A stretch of DNA of 33,656 nt from Promethearchaeia archaeon (lineage in GTDB: Archaea > Asgardarchaeota > Lokiarchaeia > Sigyniarchaeales > SOKP01), in assembly GCA_029856085.1 (NCBI GenBank), contig JAHQWI010000109.1, positions 1-33,656 on the forward strand, written 5' to 3'. The notes beneath the pieces were generated by a model. The model had not been told where the DNA came from and ran no database searches. It was given only the letters and a program-made list of their open reading frames with translations. Position numbers and translations under genes: made by a program. Below are positions 24,284 through 33,398 of the stretch, piece after piece (position 1 is the stretch's first letter; every line of letters begins with the position of its first letter).

Positions 24284-26056
24284 ATGTCAAATTCAGCCAC
24301 CATTATCTCATTAAACATCACAAAATTTCCACAGAATCTTTTAATTCCTGATATGGATAATGATGTTTCACTTCAAGTAATTAACAATTCAGATAAATTA
24401 GAAAATTTTAAATTTGTTTTTGAAGGAGAAAATTTAGATATTAACTTAAAGTCAGCAGAATTAAAAGATCAAATTGAATTTGCCCCAAAGGAAACCAAAA
24501 ATATCGATATAAGGTTAAATCCAACCGCAAGTGGTTTCGGAAAATTAACCATAAATGTGTATTGGCTAAAGATTGTAGAATATACAGTTAAAGTGCAGAA
24601 AGTTAGAGAAATAGCACCAAAAAGTAAATTTTATAAGATTTTCGATAACTATAGGTTTAAAAGTGCAGAAAAGATTGACACGATGAATCCAAAAGAGTTC
24701 TTCCTAACTATGACATTAACCGAATTGCAGAAAATCGAAGAACAATTGGAAACAATGAGAAATAATTATAAATCAACATTATCCTTAGATTCAACCAGTA
24801 CAGAAGCATTTACAAAGGTTACAATTGAGGTTATTGATAAAACTATAAGACAATTGGCTAAAGGATATCTTTCAAATAAAAATTTACAGCTATCTTTAAG
24901 TTTAGCTTTAGAATTATCAGATCCAAATGAACAGCTCAAATTTTACATTAATTTAATAAGAGCTCATGCAATAGAAAATCTAAGCGAAGCACTTCAGATC
25001 ATTAGAAGCTTGAATGATTTAAATCTACAACAAAATCTATTAAAATTAGTAGTTTTTGACCAAATACCTGTTAACCCAATTCAAGCCTCCAATTTGACTG
25101 AAAATATTACTAACTTATCTGAAAAAATCAAACTATTATTCAACATCGCACAAGAGTTATATAATAACAATAAATCATCTGAATTGCTTACCGTTCTTAA
25201 AAGGATCATTGAGGTCCTCTTTAAATCACCCGAAATCAATAGTGAAGATAAAAAAGACCAAAAGCTTATTTATGATTCTCTTAAGGATGCAATAAATGGA
25301 ATAGCCGAAATTGAAAGCCCTGGAGCAGCCAATACTATTATTGAAGGAATAAGCAAAATAACGCTTAAGGAAAGAATAGCAAAAGATCTATTTGACATAA
25401 TTTATGAACTTGTGGATGAGATAAGAACAAAAATAGATTCCGAATTGATATTTTCTCAATATTTTCTACTTAATACTTATATTTCAAATATAAATAATGA
25501 AATTAAAAGTTTTAGCAGTATTGGTGGAAATGTAAGTAATAATATTCTTTCAGGAGATTTCAATTTTAAATTAGTCTTTCTATCTCTTTTTAGTTTTAAT
25601 TTTAGCATTTTTCCATTTATCGATCGTGTATATAATGACTTAAAATTTAATCTTAAAAAATCAATTGCATATTATATATTCCCTTCTGTCAATAATTTCC
25701 AGGATAATGAGTTAACTGTTCTTCAGAGGACATTAAACCAATTTTTTAATAACTTTGCGAATGTACCGAGCCAGTTACTTATATTTAATTTAGATTTTAT
25801 TCCCTATTTGGGAAAACCAACTGTTATTTTGTCATCCGAATCCCAATTAAATAATAATTTAAAATCTAAAATAGAAAAACTTGGAGATACTGTTAATTTA
25901 ATTATTGATGATTCAACGTTTAAAGGCGGCAAGATTTATGACAATCTCAAAAGTATAGTACCACCAAATAAATGTGAGATATTTAACTTAATCTTATCAT
26001 ATGAATTCATAAACGATTATAACGCGTTTATGGCATTTATCCAATCATTATTCTAA
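24284..26056 (+). CDS. Unrecognised protein: Ig-like N-terminus, long helical middle
   Basis: I do not recognise this 590-residue protein. Residues about 1-105 alternate hydrophobic strands (SLQVINNSD, NIDIRLNPTASGFGKLTINVYW) and look like an immunoglobulin-like beta sandwich of the kind that binds partners. About 130-345 is almost entirely helical, with Leu-rich amphipathic repeats spaced 35-40 residues apart, resembling a TPR-like solenoid. From about 370 to 590 is a mixed alpha/beta part with Phe/Asn-rich strands and no catalytic motif I can name. There is no signal peptide or membrane helix, so it should be cytosolic. It is the first gene of a plus-strand group: the ligase-like gene follows after 84 bp. 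A scaffold or adaptor role is the most that can be suggested. Confidence 0.7.
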   Translation: MSNSATIISLNITKFPQNLLIPDMDNDVSLQVINNSDKLENFKFVFEGENLDINLKSAELKDQIEFAPKETKNIDIRLNPTASGFGKLTINVYWLKIVEYTVKVQKVREIAPKSKFYKIFDNYRFKSAEKIDTMNPKEFFLTMTLTELQKIEEQLETMRNNYKSTLSLDSTSTEAFTKVTIEVIDKTIRQLAKGYLSNKNLQLSLSLALELSDPNEQLKFYINLIRAHAIENLSEALQIIRSLNDLNLQQNLLKLVVFDQIPVNPIQASNLTENITNLSEKIKLLFNIAQELYNNNKSSELLTVLKRIIEVLFKSPEINSEDKKDQKLIYDSLKDAINGIAEIESPGAANTIIEGISKITLKERIAKDLFDIIYELVDEIRTKIDSELIFSQYFLLNTYISNINNEIKSFSSIGGNVSNNILSGDFNFKLVFLSLFSFNFSIFPFIDRVYNDLKFNLKKSIAYYIFPSVNNFQDNELTVLQRTLNQFFNNFANVPSQLLIFNLDFIPYLGKPTVILSSESQLNNNLKSKIEKLGDTVNLIIDDSTFKGGKIYDNLKSIVPPNKCEIFNLILSYEFINDYNAFMAFIQSLF

Positions 26057-26139
26057 AAAATTAGTAATCTACCAAAATTATATAATAATAATTTATTATT
26101 TAGATATTATAAAAGTGGAAAAACAGGGGTAAAGCCTTA

Positions 26140-27810
26140 ATGGCGAAAGATAAGAAAAAGAAAGAAAAAAAAAAGAAGAAACCACAACAAGAAAATAACA
26201 CTTTTTCTCAATTAATAACTCAGAAAGGAAAAGGAAAAGGAAAAGCAGGTGCTCCTGTAGGTGTAGCATTAGGTCAACATATTGATAGAAGTGCTGATAA
26301 ACTATTTTTGGGAACAGATTATATGGAGGTACTTATACCTGAAAGACCTTGGGCTGAAATGCTAGCGGATATCGAGCATTGGACCCCACTACCTTATACT
26401 CATGGTATAGAAATGGAATTAATCATAGCAGATGACAATGGGAATTATCCACCTGGAGATGAAATGGTTTTTCGGATGAAAGAAATTGTCAAAGATGCTA
26501 TTAAAATTATGGATCAAATTCTTTACGATGGAAGAGAAGATTTTCTTCCAGTACCAGATTACATTAGGGAGAAAGTCTTAGCTAGACCCTGGGGGCGTGA
26601 GGATCTTGAAAAGGGTTATGCTATGGATATACGCTATGCTTTGGGAGATGCTTCTGTTGATATTGATACATTTGCTAGAGATGGAAATGTTACAGCAATT
26701 ACTTACATATTGGAGCTCGTAACTCCCCCCTGTGTTTATGTTGAAGAACTAGCATACTGGGGGAGCACTCTATTTTTATTAGCGAAAGCTACATTACCAA
26801 GAGATTTACATATAATTGCTTCTGCTATAAATCCCGCAACAAAGGAGTACATGAGAGGGGTTTCCCAGGCGGATCACAGTCATATTGGCACTTTTGAATC
26901 AGAATTAGAAAAGATTCAAGCTTACTGTATGATTCGTAATTTTATCCCTCATATCATTGCTCTTACATGCAATTCACCCATAATAAATAATAAGCCGACA
27001 GACGTCGTAAAAATCATTAATAACAGAATCACAGCACCAAATTGTGTTAGATCTTTGCGTTTAAAAAGCAATATTACAATGTTAAGCAATAATGATCCTA
27101 ATCATTTCATCCCTTATTTAACCTCATCTGATCAAAATTCGCAGAATTACTTCCTCCAAGTAGTGCAAAAAGCGAGTCTAGAAGACGGGCGTTTCCAAGA
27201 CGTGTTTCCTTTTACAGATTGGGGAACTATCGAAGTCAGGATTAGCGATGCTCAAATTTCAATCTGTCGTCGAATAGGGATAGGTATGCTAATTCAAGCT
27301 ATGTGCTATAAGGCTAAAAAACTTCTTCAAAATGGTTTCTGGGTACCTGATGCTGGTTCAGAAACTATAGCGTATAACCGGAAAGGAGCCATTGAAAGAG
27401 GATTAATATCTTTATTTAGACCTCAAAATGTTGATCGTGAAAAACTTTCACAATATGACCCTACATTCGCGGAACAATACTTAGGTCCGGTAGATCAACC
27501 TATAAGGTATATGATGCAAGCTGTTCAAAGAATGTTTTTCTATTTAAAAGATGTGTTAAAAGAATTAGGTTTTTTATATTCTCCATTTATGAAGCCTCTG
27601 TTACAGTCCGTTTTTGGAAATGTTTCTTATGCGGAGCCACCAATAACAGAGGCAGAATACCAGTTAAGCTTATATCAATACAAGTTGAACAACGGAGAAG
27701 ACCCTAGCATACTATATGATTTAATATATTTTACAATTCAATATTGCCAGGATCCTCTAAATAATCCACTTACTGGAGTATTAACTCTTCCTAAAGAAAT
27801 GAGAGATTAA
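26140..27810 (+). CDS. GCS2-like carboxylate-amine ligase
   Basis: This is a member of the glutamate-cysteine ligase family 2 group (glutamine-synthetase-like fold), which uses ATP to form amide bonds between a carboxylate and an amine. The metal/ATP-binding segments are recognisable: GIEMEL (89-94), LELVTPP with Glu192, QADHSHIGTFES with His246 and His248 (bacterial GxHxHVG), NSPIINN at 278-284, and TIEVRISDAQ at 363-372 with Glu365 and Arg367. The first 35 residues are a Lys-rich, low-complexity tail that may bind nucleic acid or membrane. At 556 residues it is longer than YbdK-type ligases (~370), with extra sequence between the first two motifs. Substrates cannot be read. It sits 30 bp before an amidohydrolase, which suggests a make/break pair acting on one amide-linked metabolite. 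An AGGGG ribosome site precedes the ATG. Confidence 0.75.
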   Translation: MAKDKKKKEKKKKKPQQENNTFSQLITQKGKGKGKAGAPVGVALGQHIDRSADKLFLGTDYMEVLIPERPWAEMLADIEHWTPLPYTHGIEMELIIADDNGNYPPGDEMVFRMKEIVKDAIKIMDQILYDGREDFLPVPDYIREKVLARPWGREDLEKGYAMDIRYALGDASVDIDTFARDGNVTAITYILELVTPPCVYVEELAYWGSTLFLLAKATLPRDLHIIASAINPATKEYMRGVSQADHSHIGTFESELEKIQAYCMIRNFIPHIIALTCNSPIINNKPTDVVKIINNRITAPNCVRSLRLKSNITMLSNNDPNHFIPYLTSSDQNSQNYFLQVVQKASLEDGRFQDVFPFTDWGTIEVRISDAQISICRRIGIGMLIQAMCYKAKKLLQNGFWVPDAGSETIAYNRKGAIERGLISLFRPQNVDREKLSQYDPTFAEQYLGPVDQPIRYMMQAVQRMFFYLKDVLKELGFLYSPFMKPLLQSVFGNVSYAEPPITEAEYQLSLYQYKLNNGEDPSILYDLIYFTIQYCQDPLNNPLTGVLTLPKEMRD

Positions 27811-27840
27811 CAATTATCTAAAAAAATTAAGTGAAAATTT

Positions 27841-29388
27841 ATGTTAACATGTACAATAGAACAAAATGGAAAAAAATCGGATGAACACATATTTATTATT
27901 AATGCACACTCGCATCTAGGTCAAGATGTGGATGGTGCTACAATGATGAATCCTTTGGCTCCAGGCGCCGGAACCTTTGATTTTTGGGGGAATGTCCAAG
28001 GGAGGATTAAGGCAGATTGGGAAAAAACTGGTGAACAATCTTTCACTACTTTCATGGATGGAAAAATTACTAAAATCTCATGGTCTTTTACTCCTTATCC
28101 TTTTACGGATAAATTATATATTGCTTTAGAAAAGCTTGGAAAAAAGCATTCTGATTTGAAAGATAAATCAAAATTTTATTCAATGATAGATCAAGGAGTA
28201 TGCTTTCCTTTTCAAGATGTGTTTCGTGATAAGCATCCAGAAGCGCTATATCGAGCAAGCAATATCAATGTTTCACGTTTTACAACTAGATTTCCTTTTT
28301 CTATGAAACTTATCGGCTATGGTCGCTGTGATCCGATGGAAGGAGAAAAAGCGGTTAATGAAGTAAGGTACGCTAGAGAAGTATTAGGACTTCGTGGGTT
28401 AAAGCTACATCCACGCTCCGAAGGATGGATCGATAAAATTAGCTCAGAAAAGGCTATTCAAGTTCTTATAGAAGCAGCTTCATTTTCTATGCCTGTGATT
28501 TTTGACACACGAGGAAGAGGTTCAATATTACAAATTGCTCAATTAATTGAATCAACTAGAAATGTATTAAAGTCAAAATATCCTGATTTACTACCCCATC
28601 TTAAAGTAATTATCGCTCATTTTGCTCAAGGGAATATTGATGATTATGATGTTTATAATGCAATAGTTCAGCCAAACACTTATGGAGATCTTTCAATGTT
28701 GCATGGTACGGGTGCTGGGAATTTTTTTGAAAGTTTTCGTAGATGGTTTCAATCTAATAACAAAAAAAGTGTAGATAATCGAGATTGGTCTGAATATCTC
28801 CTTTATGCTAGTGATTATCCCTATTTTGGGGATGTTCATGCTCAAAAATTGATGAAATATATTATTAATAAACAGTTCTTTGATACTGGGGGAACACTTG
28901 CAGATGTTAGAAACATCCTAGGGTTAAATCAGTTAAAAGTTTTACCAGAGTATAATCAACCTCAAAATCAAAAAGAATTAAAGAGTCCACCGAGTATAAC
29001 AGTTTCTAATCCCAATTATAAACTAAATAACGAAAGCACCTTTCAAACTATGATAAATTCTTTAGCTAAATTAATCATCGGCAACCATATTGATATTAAA
29101 AAATTTTGTTTGCAATTTAAAGATACTTGGGCAGTGTTTAACGATGATGTATTGTTAACAGTCATATCAAATAAAAATAAACAAGAAAGAAACATATTAC
29201 TGATGAATTTAATAAAAGACCAAATTTCAATTTTTGCTCCATTACAATCAAATATGGAATGGAAAAAATTTGGTTATAAATATTTTGACCCTATAGATAG
29301 AGCTTTCTTTGCTACTTTGTTTAAACAGAATTATTTATCTATGGATATAAATAAAACGGTAGAAACTTTTACACATATCTATACTTAA
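27841..29388 (+). CDS. Metal-dependent amidohydrolase (TIM-barrel)
   Basis: This protein of the amidohydrolase superfamily resembles the Amidohydrolase_2 branch. Metal-site residues occur in order: His23 and His25 (NAHSHLG), Lys188/His190 (GLKLHPR), His260 (VIIAHFAQG) and Asp325 (ASDYPYFGD). The set is complete, so hydrolysis or decarboxylation of a carboxylate or amide substrate is expected. The barrel covers about 15-370. A C-terminal tail of ~140 residues, helical and without motifs, is additional to the family. It has no secretion signal. It lies 30 bp after the GCS2-like ligase on the same strand, almost certainly co-transcribed. Such pairing suggests synthesis and breakdown, or sequential processing, of one compound. 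The substrate is unknown. Confidence 0.8.
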   Translation: MLTCTIEQNGKKSDEHIFIINAHSHLGQDVDGATMMNPLAPGAGTFDFWGNVQGRIKADWEKTGEQSFTTFMDGKITKISWSFTPYPFTDKLYIALEKLGKKHSDLKDKSKFYSMIDQGVCFPFQDVFRDKHPEALYRASNINVSRFTTRFPFSMKLIGYGRCDPMEGEKAVNEVRYAREVLGLRGLKLHPRSEGWIDKISSEKAIQVLIEAASFSMPVIFDTRGRGSILQIAQLIESTRNVLKSKYPDLLPHLKVIIAHFAQGNIDDYDVYNAIVQPNTYGDLSMLHGTGAGNFFESFRRWFQSNNKKSVDNRDWSEYLLYASDYPYFGDVHAQKLMKYIINKQFFDTGGTLADVRNILGLNQLKVLPEYNQPQNQKELKSPPSITVSNPNYKLNNESTFQTMINSLAKLIIGNHIDIKKFCLQFKDTWAVFNDDVLLTVISNKNKQERNILLMNLIKDQISIFAPLQSNMEWKKFGYKYFDPIDRAFFATLFKQNYLSMDINKTVETFTHIYT

Positions 29389-29433
29389 ACAGCTTAGTTT
29401 ACCAACAGAACTATTATATTAGTTAAAAGATAA

Positions 29434-29444
29434 TTTATATATAA
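29434..29444 (+). promoter_or_regulatory. TATA box before the coiled-coil protein gene
   Basis: TTTATATATAA lies about 58 bp before the TTG at 29497. With a start ~26 bp downstream, the leader would be about 30 nt and contain the ribosome-site candidate AAAGGGAT just before the TTG. This separates the gene from the ligase/amidohydrolase pair as its own unit. Confidence 0.5.
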
Positions 29445-29496
29445 GAACTTATAAAAAGATTTTACTTACTTAATTCACTCCCTAAAGGGATATAAC

Positions 29497-30555
29497 TTGA
29501 GAGGAATTGTAATTCTTAATTTAAGTGAAGGTTCTGAACCTACTATTGACATTCAATATCCAGAAAATATATGTGATGAACTGCAAATATCAACCTCAGG
29601 ATTGCTGAGCCTATTTGAACAACACAAAACCGTAAAAACTGGTCCTAACTATCTTGAAATGCAAATCAAGAGAAATGTTAGTGTGGCAAGTTTTTTTACG
29701 GGTCATAGCAATAGAAGCTTCCTCGGGAAACCAGAGCATTCTATAACAATCTTCCTCTCTGATGATGATACTCTTCCTAAAACTTTTAAGGGTCAAGTAA
29801 GACGCATAGCTTATGAATTATTACCCAAAAGGCAAGAACCAGATTTCTATGATCAATTTGTAAAATATTTTGAACTTCTAAAAAAAGGAGAATTAGATCC
29901 ATATTATCAACAAATGCGAGAGCTAACACAAGATTTGAGTTCTAAAAGAGAAAGGATTGATGATCTCGCACAAAAAGTTTCTTTGTTGGTATCTGATAGA
30001 TCTGATCACCTAAGGAATGTAGATGCCCTAAAAGATGAAATAAATGGCCTATATTCAAAAATGGACAATTGGTCTGGCCAAATGGCGGAGCTAAATGAAT
30101 ACAATGCAAGTTTGACTATGAAAATTAAGGATTTGAACAAATCATCGACTCAACATAAAAATGAGCTAACTCAAAGAGATGCACAAATTGCCAATCTAAC
30201 TACAATATTGAATGAAAAAAGTGAAATTGAAGAGGGTGCAGAAAAGTTACTTGATCAAATAAAAAGGATTAAATCTGAAGATCAAAACTTAAGTCAAGAA
30301 ATCTCAAAGTTAAATGAGACTAATAAAAATTTAAAATTTCAAGTGTTAAAAGCAAATCGGGAAAATGAGGCTCACTTAGATACAATTACTAATCTGAAAT
30401 TAGAAATGAGAAACCTAAGGCAACAGATTTCTTCTGAGAATAGCAGTAAAGGCAAGAAAAAAGATGAAATTGTTGAAATGAAAAAGGAATTCAAAGTCCT
30501 CAGAAGAGAAAGAGACCATTATAAAGAAATTGTTAAAAAGAATAAACTCCTTTAA
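29497..30555 (+). CDS. Longin-like domain with long C-terminal coiled coil
   Basis: Residues 1-115 form a compact alternating domain starting MRGIVILNLSEGSEPTIDIQYP, which resembles the opening strands of longin/profilin-fold domains. Residues about 135-350 are a continuous, highly charged coiled coil (Glu/Lys/Gln/Asn-rich with heptad Leu/Ile). A globular head on a ~200-residue rod recalls eukaryotic tethering or cytoskeletal adaptors. No membrane segment or catalytic motif is seen. The start is a TTG with GGGA 6 nt upstream; no ATG occurs in frame near the beginning. I do not know the family. A tethering or scaffold role is inference from architecture, made more interesting by the Roadblock and GTPase genes in the same window. 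Confidence 0.7.
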   Translation: MRGIVILNLSEGSEPTIDIQYPENICDELQISTSGLLSLFEQHKTVKTGPNYLEMQIKRNVSVASFFTGHSNRSFLGKPEHSITIFLSDDDTLPKTFKGQVRRIAYELLPKRQEPDFYDQFVKYFELLKKGELDPYYQQMRELTQDLSSKRERIDDLAQKVSLLVSDRSDHLRNVDALKDEINGLYSKMDNWSGQMAELNEYNASLTMKIKDLNKSSTQHKNELTQRDAQIANLTTILNEKSEIEEGAEKLLDQIKRIKSEDQNLSQEISKLNETNKNLKFQVLKANRENEAHLDTITNLKLEMRNLRQQISSENSSKGKKKDEIVEMKKEFKVLRRERDHYKEIVKKNKLL

Positions 30556-30652
30556 TTTAACCTTAAAATCTAAGTTTATTATTCAACCTTTAAAGAAATT
30601 GCTTCAACTTTCTAAAATATGAAAGTGGGAAAAATCATTCTATAATGTTTAA

Positions 30653-32431
30653 ATGAGAATGTTGTTTTCAGTAACATACAATCTATTAAAAAGGGTTGAA
30701 TCAAAATTGTATAAAAAAAACCAAAACTTAGCTATTTTTTCAGCTATATTTTTATTATGTTCAATTACGGCAATTACATTAGGTACAAATTTTCATAACT
30801 CAAATGAACCTTTAATTGAATATGATAAAGTATCATTGAAAACTTCAGGTACATTTTCTGATATTCAAATTGATGCACTCAGTCTTACCAACACCTCAAA
30901 TTCCGGTAATTGGACATGGGCAAAGACTACGGGTATTTGTATGGGATCTGGTACACCAGAAAGCCCCTATGTAATAGAGGATCATATTTTTGATAATTTA
31001 GGTGCATTTGACGACTGTTTAAGAATATTAAATTCAAGGGACTATTTTATCGTTAGAGAATGTACATTTAGAAATTCAGCGGACACAGAGGCTGGACTTT
31101 TTATATATAATACTACCAATGGCGAAGTCACTGATTGCTCAGCATATAATAATCTTAGAGGTATAGAATTAGTAAGTGTAAATAATACTGAAATTAGGGA
31201 TAGCTATATTTACAATAATAGTTATGGAATCTACATATCTGGTTCTCATTATAATACTATTTCTAATAATAATGGATCTGCAAATACTAATATGGGAATA
31301 GTTCTCACACAAAGTACTTTTAATACCATTTCCAATAACATCGCTAACGATAATCAAAACTTCCATGGAATATCGCTAAATTCAAATAGTAATAATAATG
31401 ATGTCATAGGTAATACTGCAAATGGCAATGGAGATTATGGAATTTATCTTGGTAACAGTCATAATAACACCATCTCTAATAATGATGCGAATGGCAATGG
31501 AGTAATTGGAATTTATATTAACAATGGCGATATGAACACAGTTTTATCAAATACGGCTAATGATAATGTATATGGAATTATTTATGATTCTTCTAGTGAG
31601 TATAATACAATCTCCAAAAACACTGTAAATTCCAATGATCTAACGGGTATAATTGGTTATAGTAGTGATAATAATTTGATAATTCAAAACACTGTAAGTC
31701 ATAACGGAGATTTTGGGATTTCCGTAGAAAATTGTGAGGATTCGACTGTATCCGATAATTTAGCTTACAACAATAGTTTCTGTGGAATTCACTTCGAAGA
31801 TAGCTTAAACATAACGTGTGTAGACAATACAGTTTATGAAAATACTTATGGAATATATGTATTTAATTTAGATGAATCTGTAATTGAAAATAACAATGCT
31901 CATCATAATGGCTTCGATGGTATAATAATAGATGGTGGTAGTCAAGTGAATATTATAAAGTCTAATCTTGCTCGATATAATAACTTAAGCGGAATTCATG
32001 TACTTAGTAATAATAATTTACTAATGGACAACATAGCAAGTTATAATGAAGAGCATGGAATCTTTTTAGAGTCATGCAATAATGTTGCATTAACAGGTAA
32101 TACAGCTAATAGTAACGAAGAGAATGGTATTCACTTACTCGATAGTAATTCAAACACTATCATTTCTAACACAGCGAATAATAATAAAAACGGAACATTT
32201 CTAGACAACAGTGATAATAATAAAGTTATTGATAATTATTTTGTAGGTAATGATGATTGCTACAACGAAACGGGAAGCTCAGGCAATATTTTTGAAAATA
32301 ATGTTTGTACTAGTACAGGTGGCGGTCTAGCAATAGATTTAAGTACTATTCTACTGATCCTTTGTATTATAGAAAGTGTAGCTCTCGCTGGTATTGTTGC
32401 CATATATTTCATGAGAAAGAGAAAATCCTAA
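30653..32431 (+). CDS. Membrane-anchored parallel beta-helix repeat protein (NosD-like)
   Basis: A surface protein with a hydrophobic signal-anchor at about 26-44 and a C-terminal membrane helix (about 566-587) followed by MRKRKS, which fixes the C-terminus inside. Between them are some 16-18 parallel beta-helix (PbH1) turns of 22-24 residues, repeating patterns such as NTISNN-A-NGN-YGI. Asn/Ser/Gly ladders and many N-x-S/T sequons are evident. Such NosD-like right-handed beta helices are usually carbohydrate-binding or -cleaving, or adhesive, and are numerous in Asgard genomes. No catalytic carboxylate set can be assigned. The first ~60 residues after the anchor are unique and include GSGTPESPYVIED, a usual lead-in to the helix. 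It is a single gene, followed by a run of ten T residues. Confidence 0.88.
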   Translation: MRMLFSVTYNLLKRVESKLYKKNQNLAIFSAIFLLCSITAITLGTNFHNSNEPLIEYDKVSLKTSGTFSDIQIDALSLTNTSNSGNWTWAKTTGICMGSGTPESPYVIEDHIFDNLGAFDDCLRILNSRDYFIVRECTFRNSADTEAGLFIYNTTNGEVTDCSAYNNLRGIELVSVNNTEIRDSYIYNNSYGIYISGSHYNTISNNNGSANTNMGIVLTQSTFNTISNNIANDNQNFHGISLNSNSNNNDVIGNTANGNGDYGIYLGNSHNNTISNNDANGNGVIGIYINNGDMNTVLSNTANDNVYGIIYDSSSEYNTISKNTVNSNDLTGIIGYSSDNNLIIQNTVSHNGDFGISVENCEDSTVSDNLAYNNSFCGIHFEDSLNITCVDNTVYENTYGIYVFNLDESVIENNNAHHNGFDGIIIDGGSQVNIIKSNLARYNNLSGIHVLSNNNLLMDNIASYNEEHGIFLESCNNVALTGNTANSNEENGIHLLDSNSNTIISNTANNNKNGTFLDNSDNNKVIDNYFVGNDDCYNETGSSGNIFENNVCTSTGGGLAIDLSTILLILCIIESVALAGIVAIYFMRKRKS

Positions 32432-32435
32432 TTAC

Positions 32436-32445
32436 TTTTTTTTTT
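32436..32445 (+). terminator. Poly-T transcription terminator
   Basis: Ten consecutive T residues begin 4 bp after the beta-helix gene's stop codon. T-tracts on the non-template strand are sufficient for termination by archaeal RNA polymerase. Confidence 0.55.
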
Positions 32446-32538
32446 ATTTAATTTAACATACATAAAGAATATTAAATACGATTTTAGAGAGGATAATTTA
32501 TAATTTAATAAGAGCTGATAAAAAAAGTAGTTTATTGT

Positions 32539-32994
32539 TTAATCAGGCGTAAGCTCGTCAAGGTCCGATAAATCTAAACCACTATCCATCATCTCTGGGC
32601 TCTCTGCTAAAAATTCCGAAAGTATCTCTTTTAATTCATCTCCCGATCTTTTTAGAATTAGTCTTATTAACCCAATGTTTATATCTGGATCGGAGATTAA
32701 AGTGAGTACACCTTTAGGACCGCAACTCGACGCAAAGATTTTCCCGCCCAAAAATTCTGAAGTAACTATCTCCAGATTACCAAGTTCTAAGTTCTTTCCT
32801 TGCTCTTCGCTTGCACAAAAAACTGCGCTCGCAATAGCACCAATCCCGTCAACATCGGCAGGGAAATAAGAAAATTTTGAAACACTTGCGATAGTAAGTC
32901 CTGTTCTATCAACTAAAATAACTTTTTTGATACCACTTTCACTTTTTATAATCTTACTTAGAATATTATCGAAGCTTTTGGTGTCAATACTAAT
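32539..32994 (-). CDS. Roadblock/LC7 domain protein, no canonical start codon
   Basis: The minus-strand frame is open from a stop near 33034 to the TAA at 32539 and encodes a full Roadblock domain: helix 'DNILSKIIK', strand 'GIKKVILVDRTGLTIAS', helix 'GIGAIASAVFCASEE', then 'LEIVTSEFLGGKIFAS' and 'GVLTLISD', with a helical, acidic tail. There is no ATG, GTG or TTG before the domain; the first (a TTG at 32751) would remove half of it. An AAAAAGGTG ribosome site lies 7 nt upstream of an ATT at 32994, which I take as the start, giving 151 residues. Roadblock proteins are GTPase regulators or scaffolds. The other Roadblock gene in this window shows the same ribosome-site-then-ATT layout. Alternatively the start has been mutated and the gene is decaying, but the coding part is intact. 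Confidence 0.75.
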   Translation of the reverse strand: MSIDTKSFDNILSKIIKSESGIKKVILVDRTGLTIASVSKFSYFPADVDGIGAIASAVFCASEEQGKNLELGNLEIVTSEFLGGKIFASSCGPKGVLTLISDPDINIGLIRLILKRSGDELKEILSEFLAESPEMMDSGLDLSDLDELTPD

Positions 32995-33186
32995 TGCAAT
33001 ACACCTTTTTAATTGATTTTGGTAATTTGATATTTAATGTAATAATATATTCTTCAATATTTAAAACTATTATAATCATTTGAATTTATAAAATTATCTT
33101 TTTAAAATCTTAGATGGGAAATTTAGGAAAAATCGTTTTTAAGGATAAAGCTTTAAAATCTACATATTAAATTCTTAACATTTTAT

Positions 33187-33369
33187 ATGAAAAATATTAT
33201 AATGCGGAACGAAATAGAAAAGAGATTACATAGAGTAATGATAAGAATATCCCAACAAGGCTATAAGTGTCCTTACTCAAAGGATTGCGATAGTTCTGAA
33301 AATAGTGCTAGATGTAATGTTTTTTATCATAAATGTTCCAAGTTTATAGATTTTAAATCACTTTCTTAA
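33187..33369 (+). CDS. Small Cys-rich protein, possible zinc-binding
   Basis: A 60-residue basic protein with an amphipathic N-terminal helix and a Cys-rich second half: Cys28, Cys34, Cys43, His48 and Cys50. The arrangement suggests one metal site, perhaps a zinc knuckle or, less likely, an iron-sulfur site. I do not recognise a named family. ATG 33187 or ATG 33202 could start it. It sits upstream of the dehydrogenase remnant on the same strand. Function unknown. Confidence 0.5.
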   Translation: MKNIIMRNEIEKRLHRVMIRISQQGYKCPYSKDCDSSENSARCNVFYHKCSKFIDFKSLS

Positions 33370-33398
33370 TAGGTTAGATAGGGTTTAGGTAATTAAAA

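Noticed and set aside
30653-32431. Tandem DNA repeat or CRISPR-like array
   Set aside because: The periodic Asn-rich sequence reflects protein-level beta-helix turns; the nucleotide repeats vary in length and sequence and there are no conserved spacers.
32675-32869. Plus-strand 64-codon frame
   Set aside because: Antisense to the Roadblock gene; no motif.
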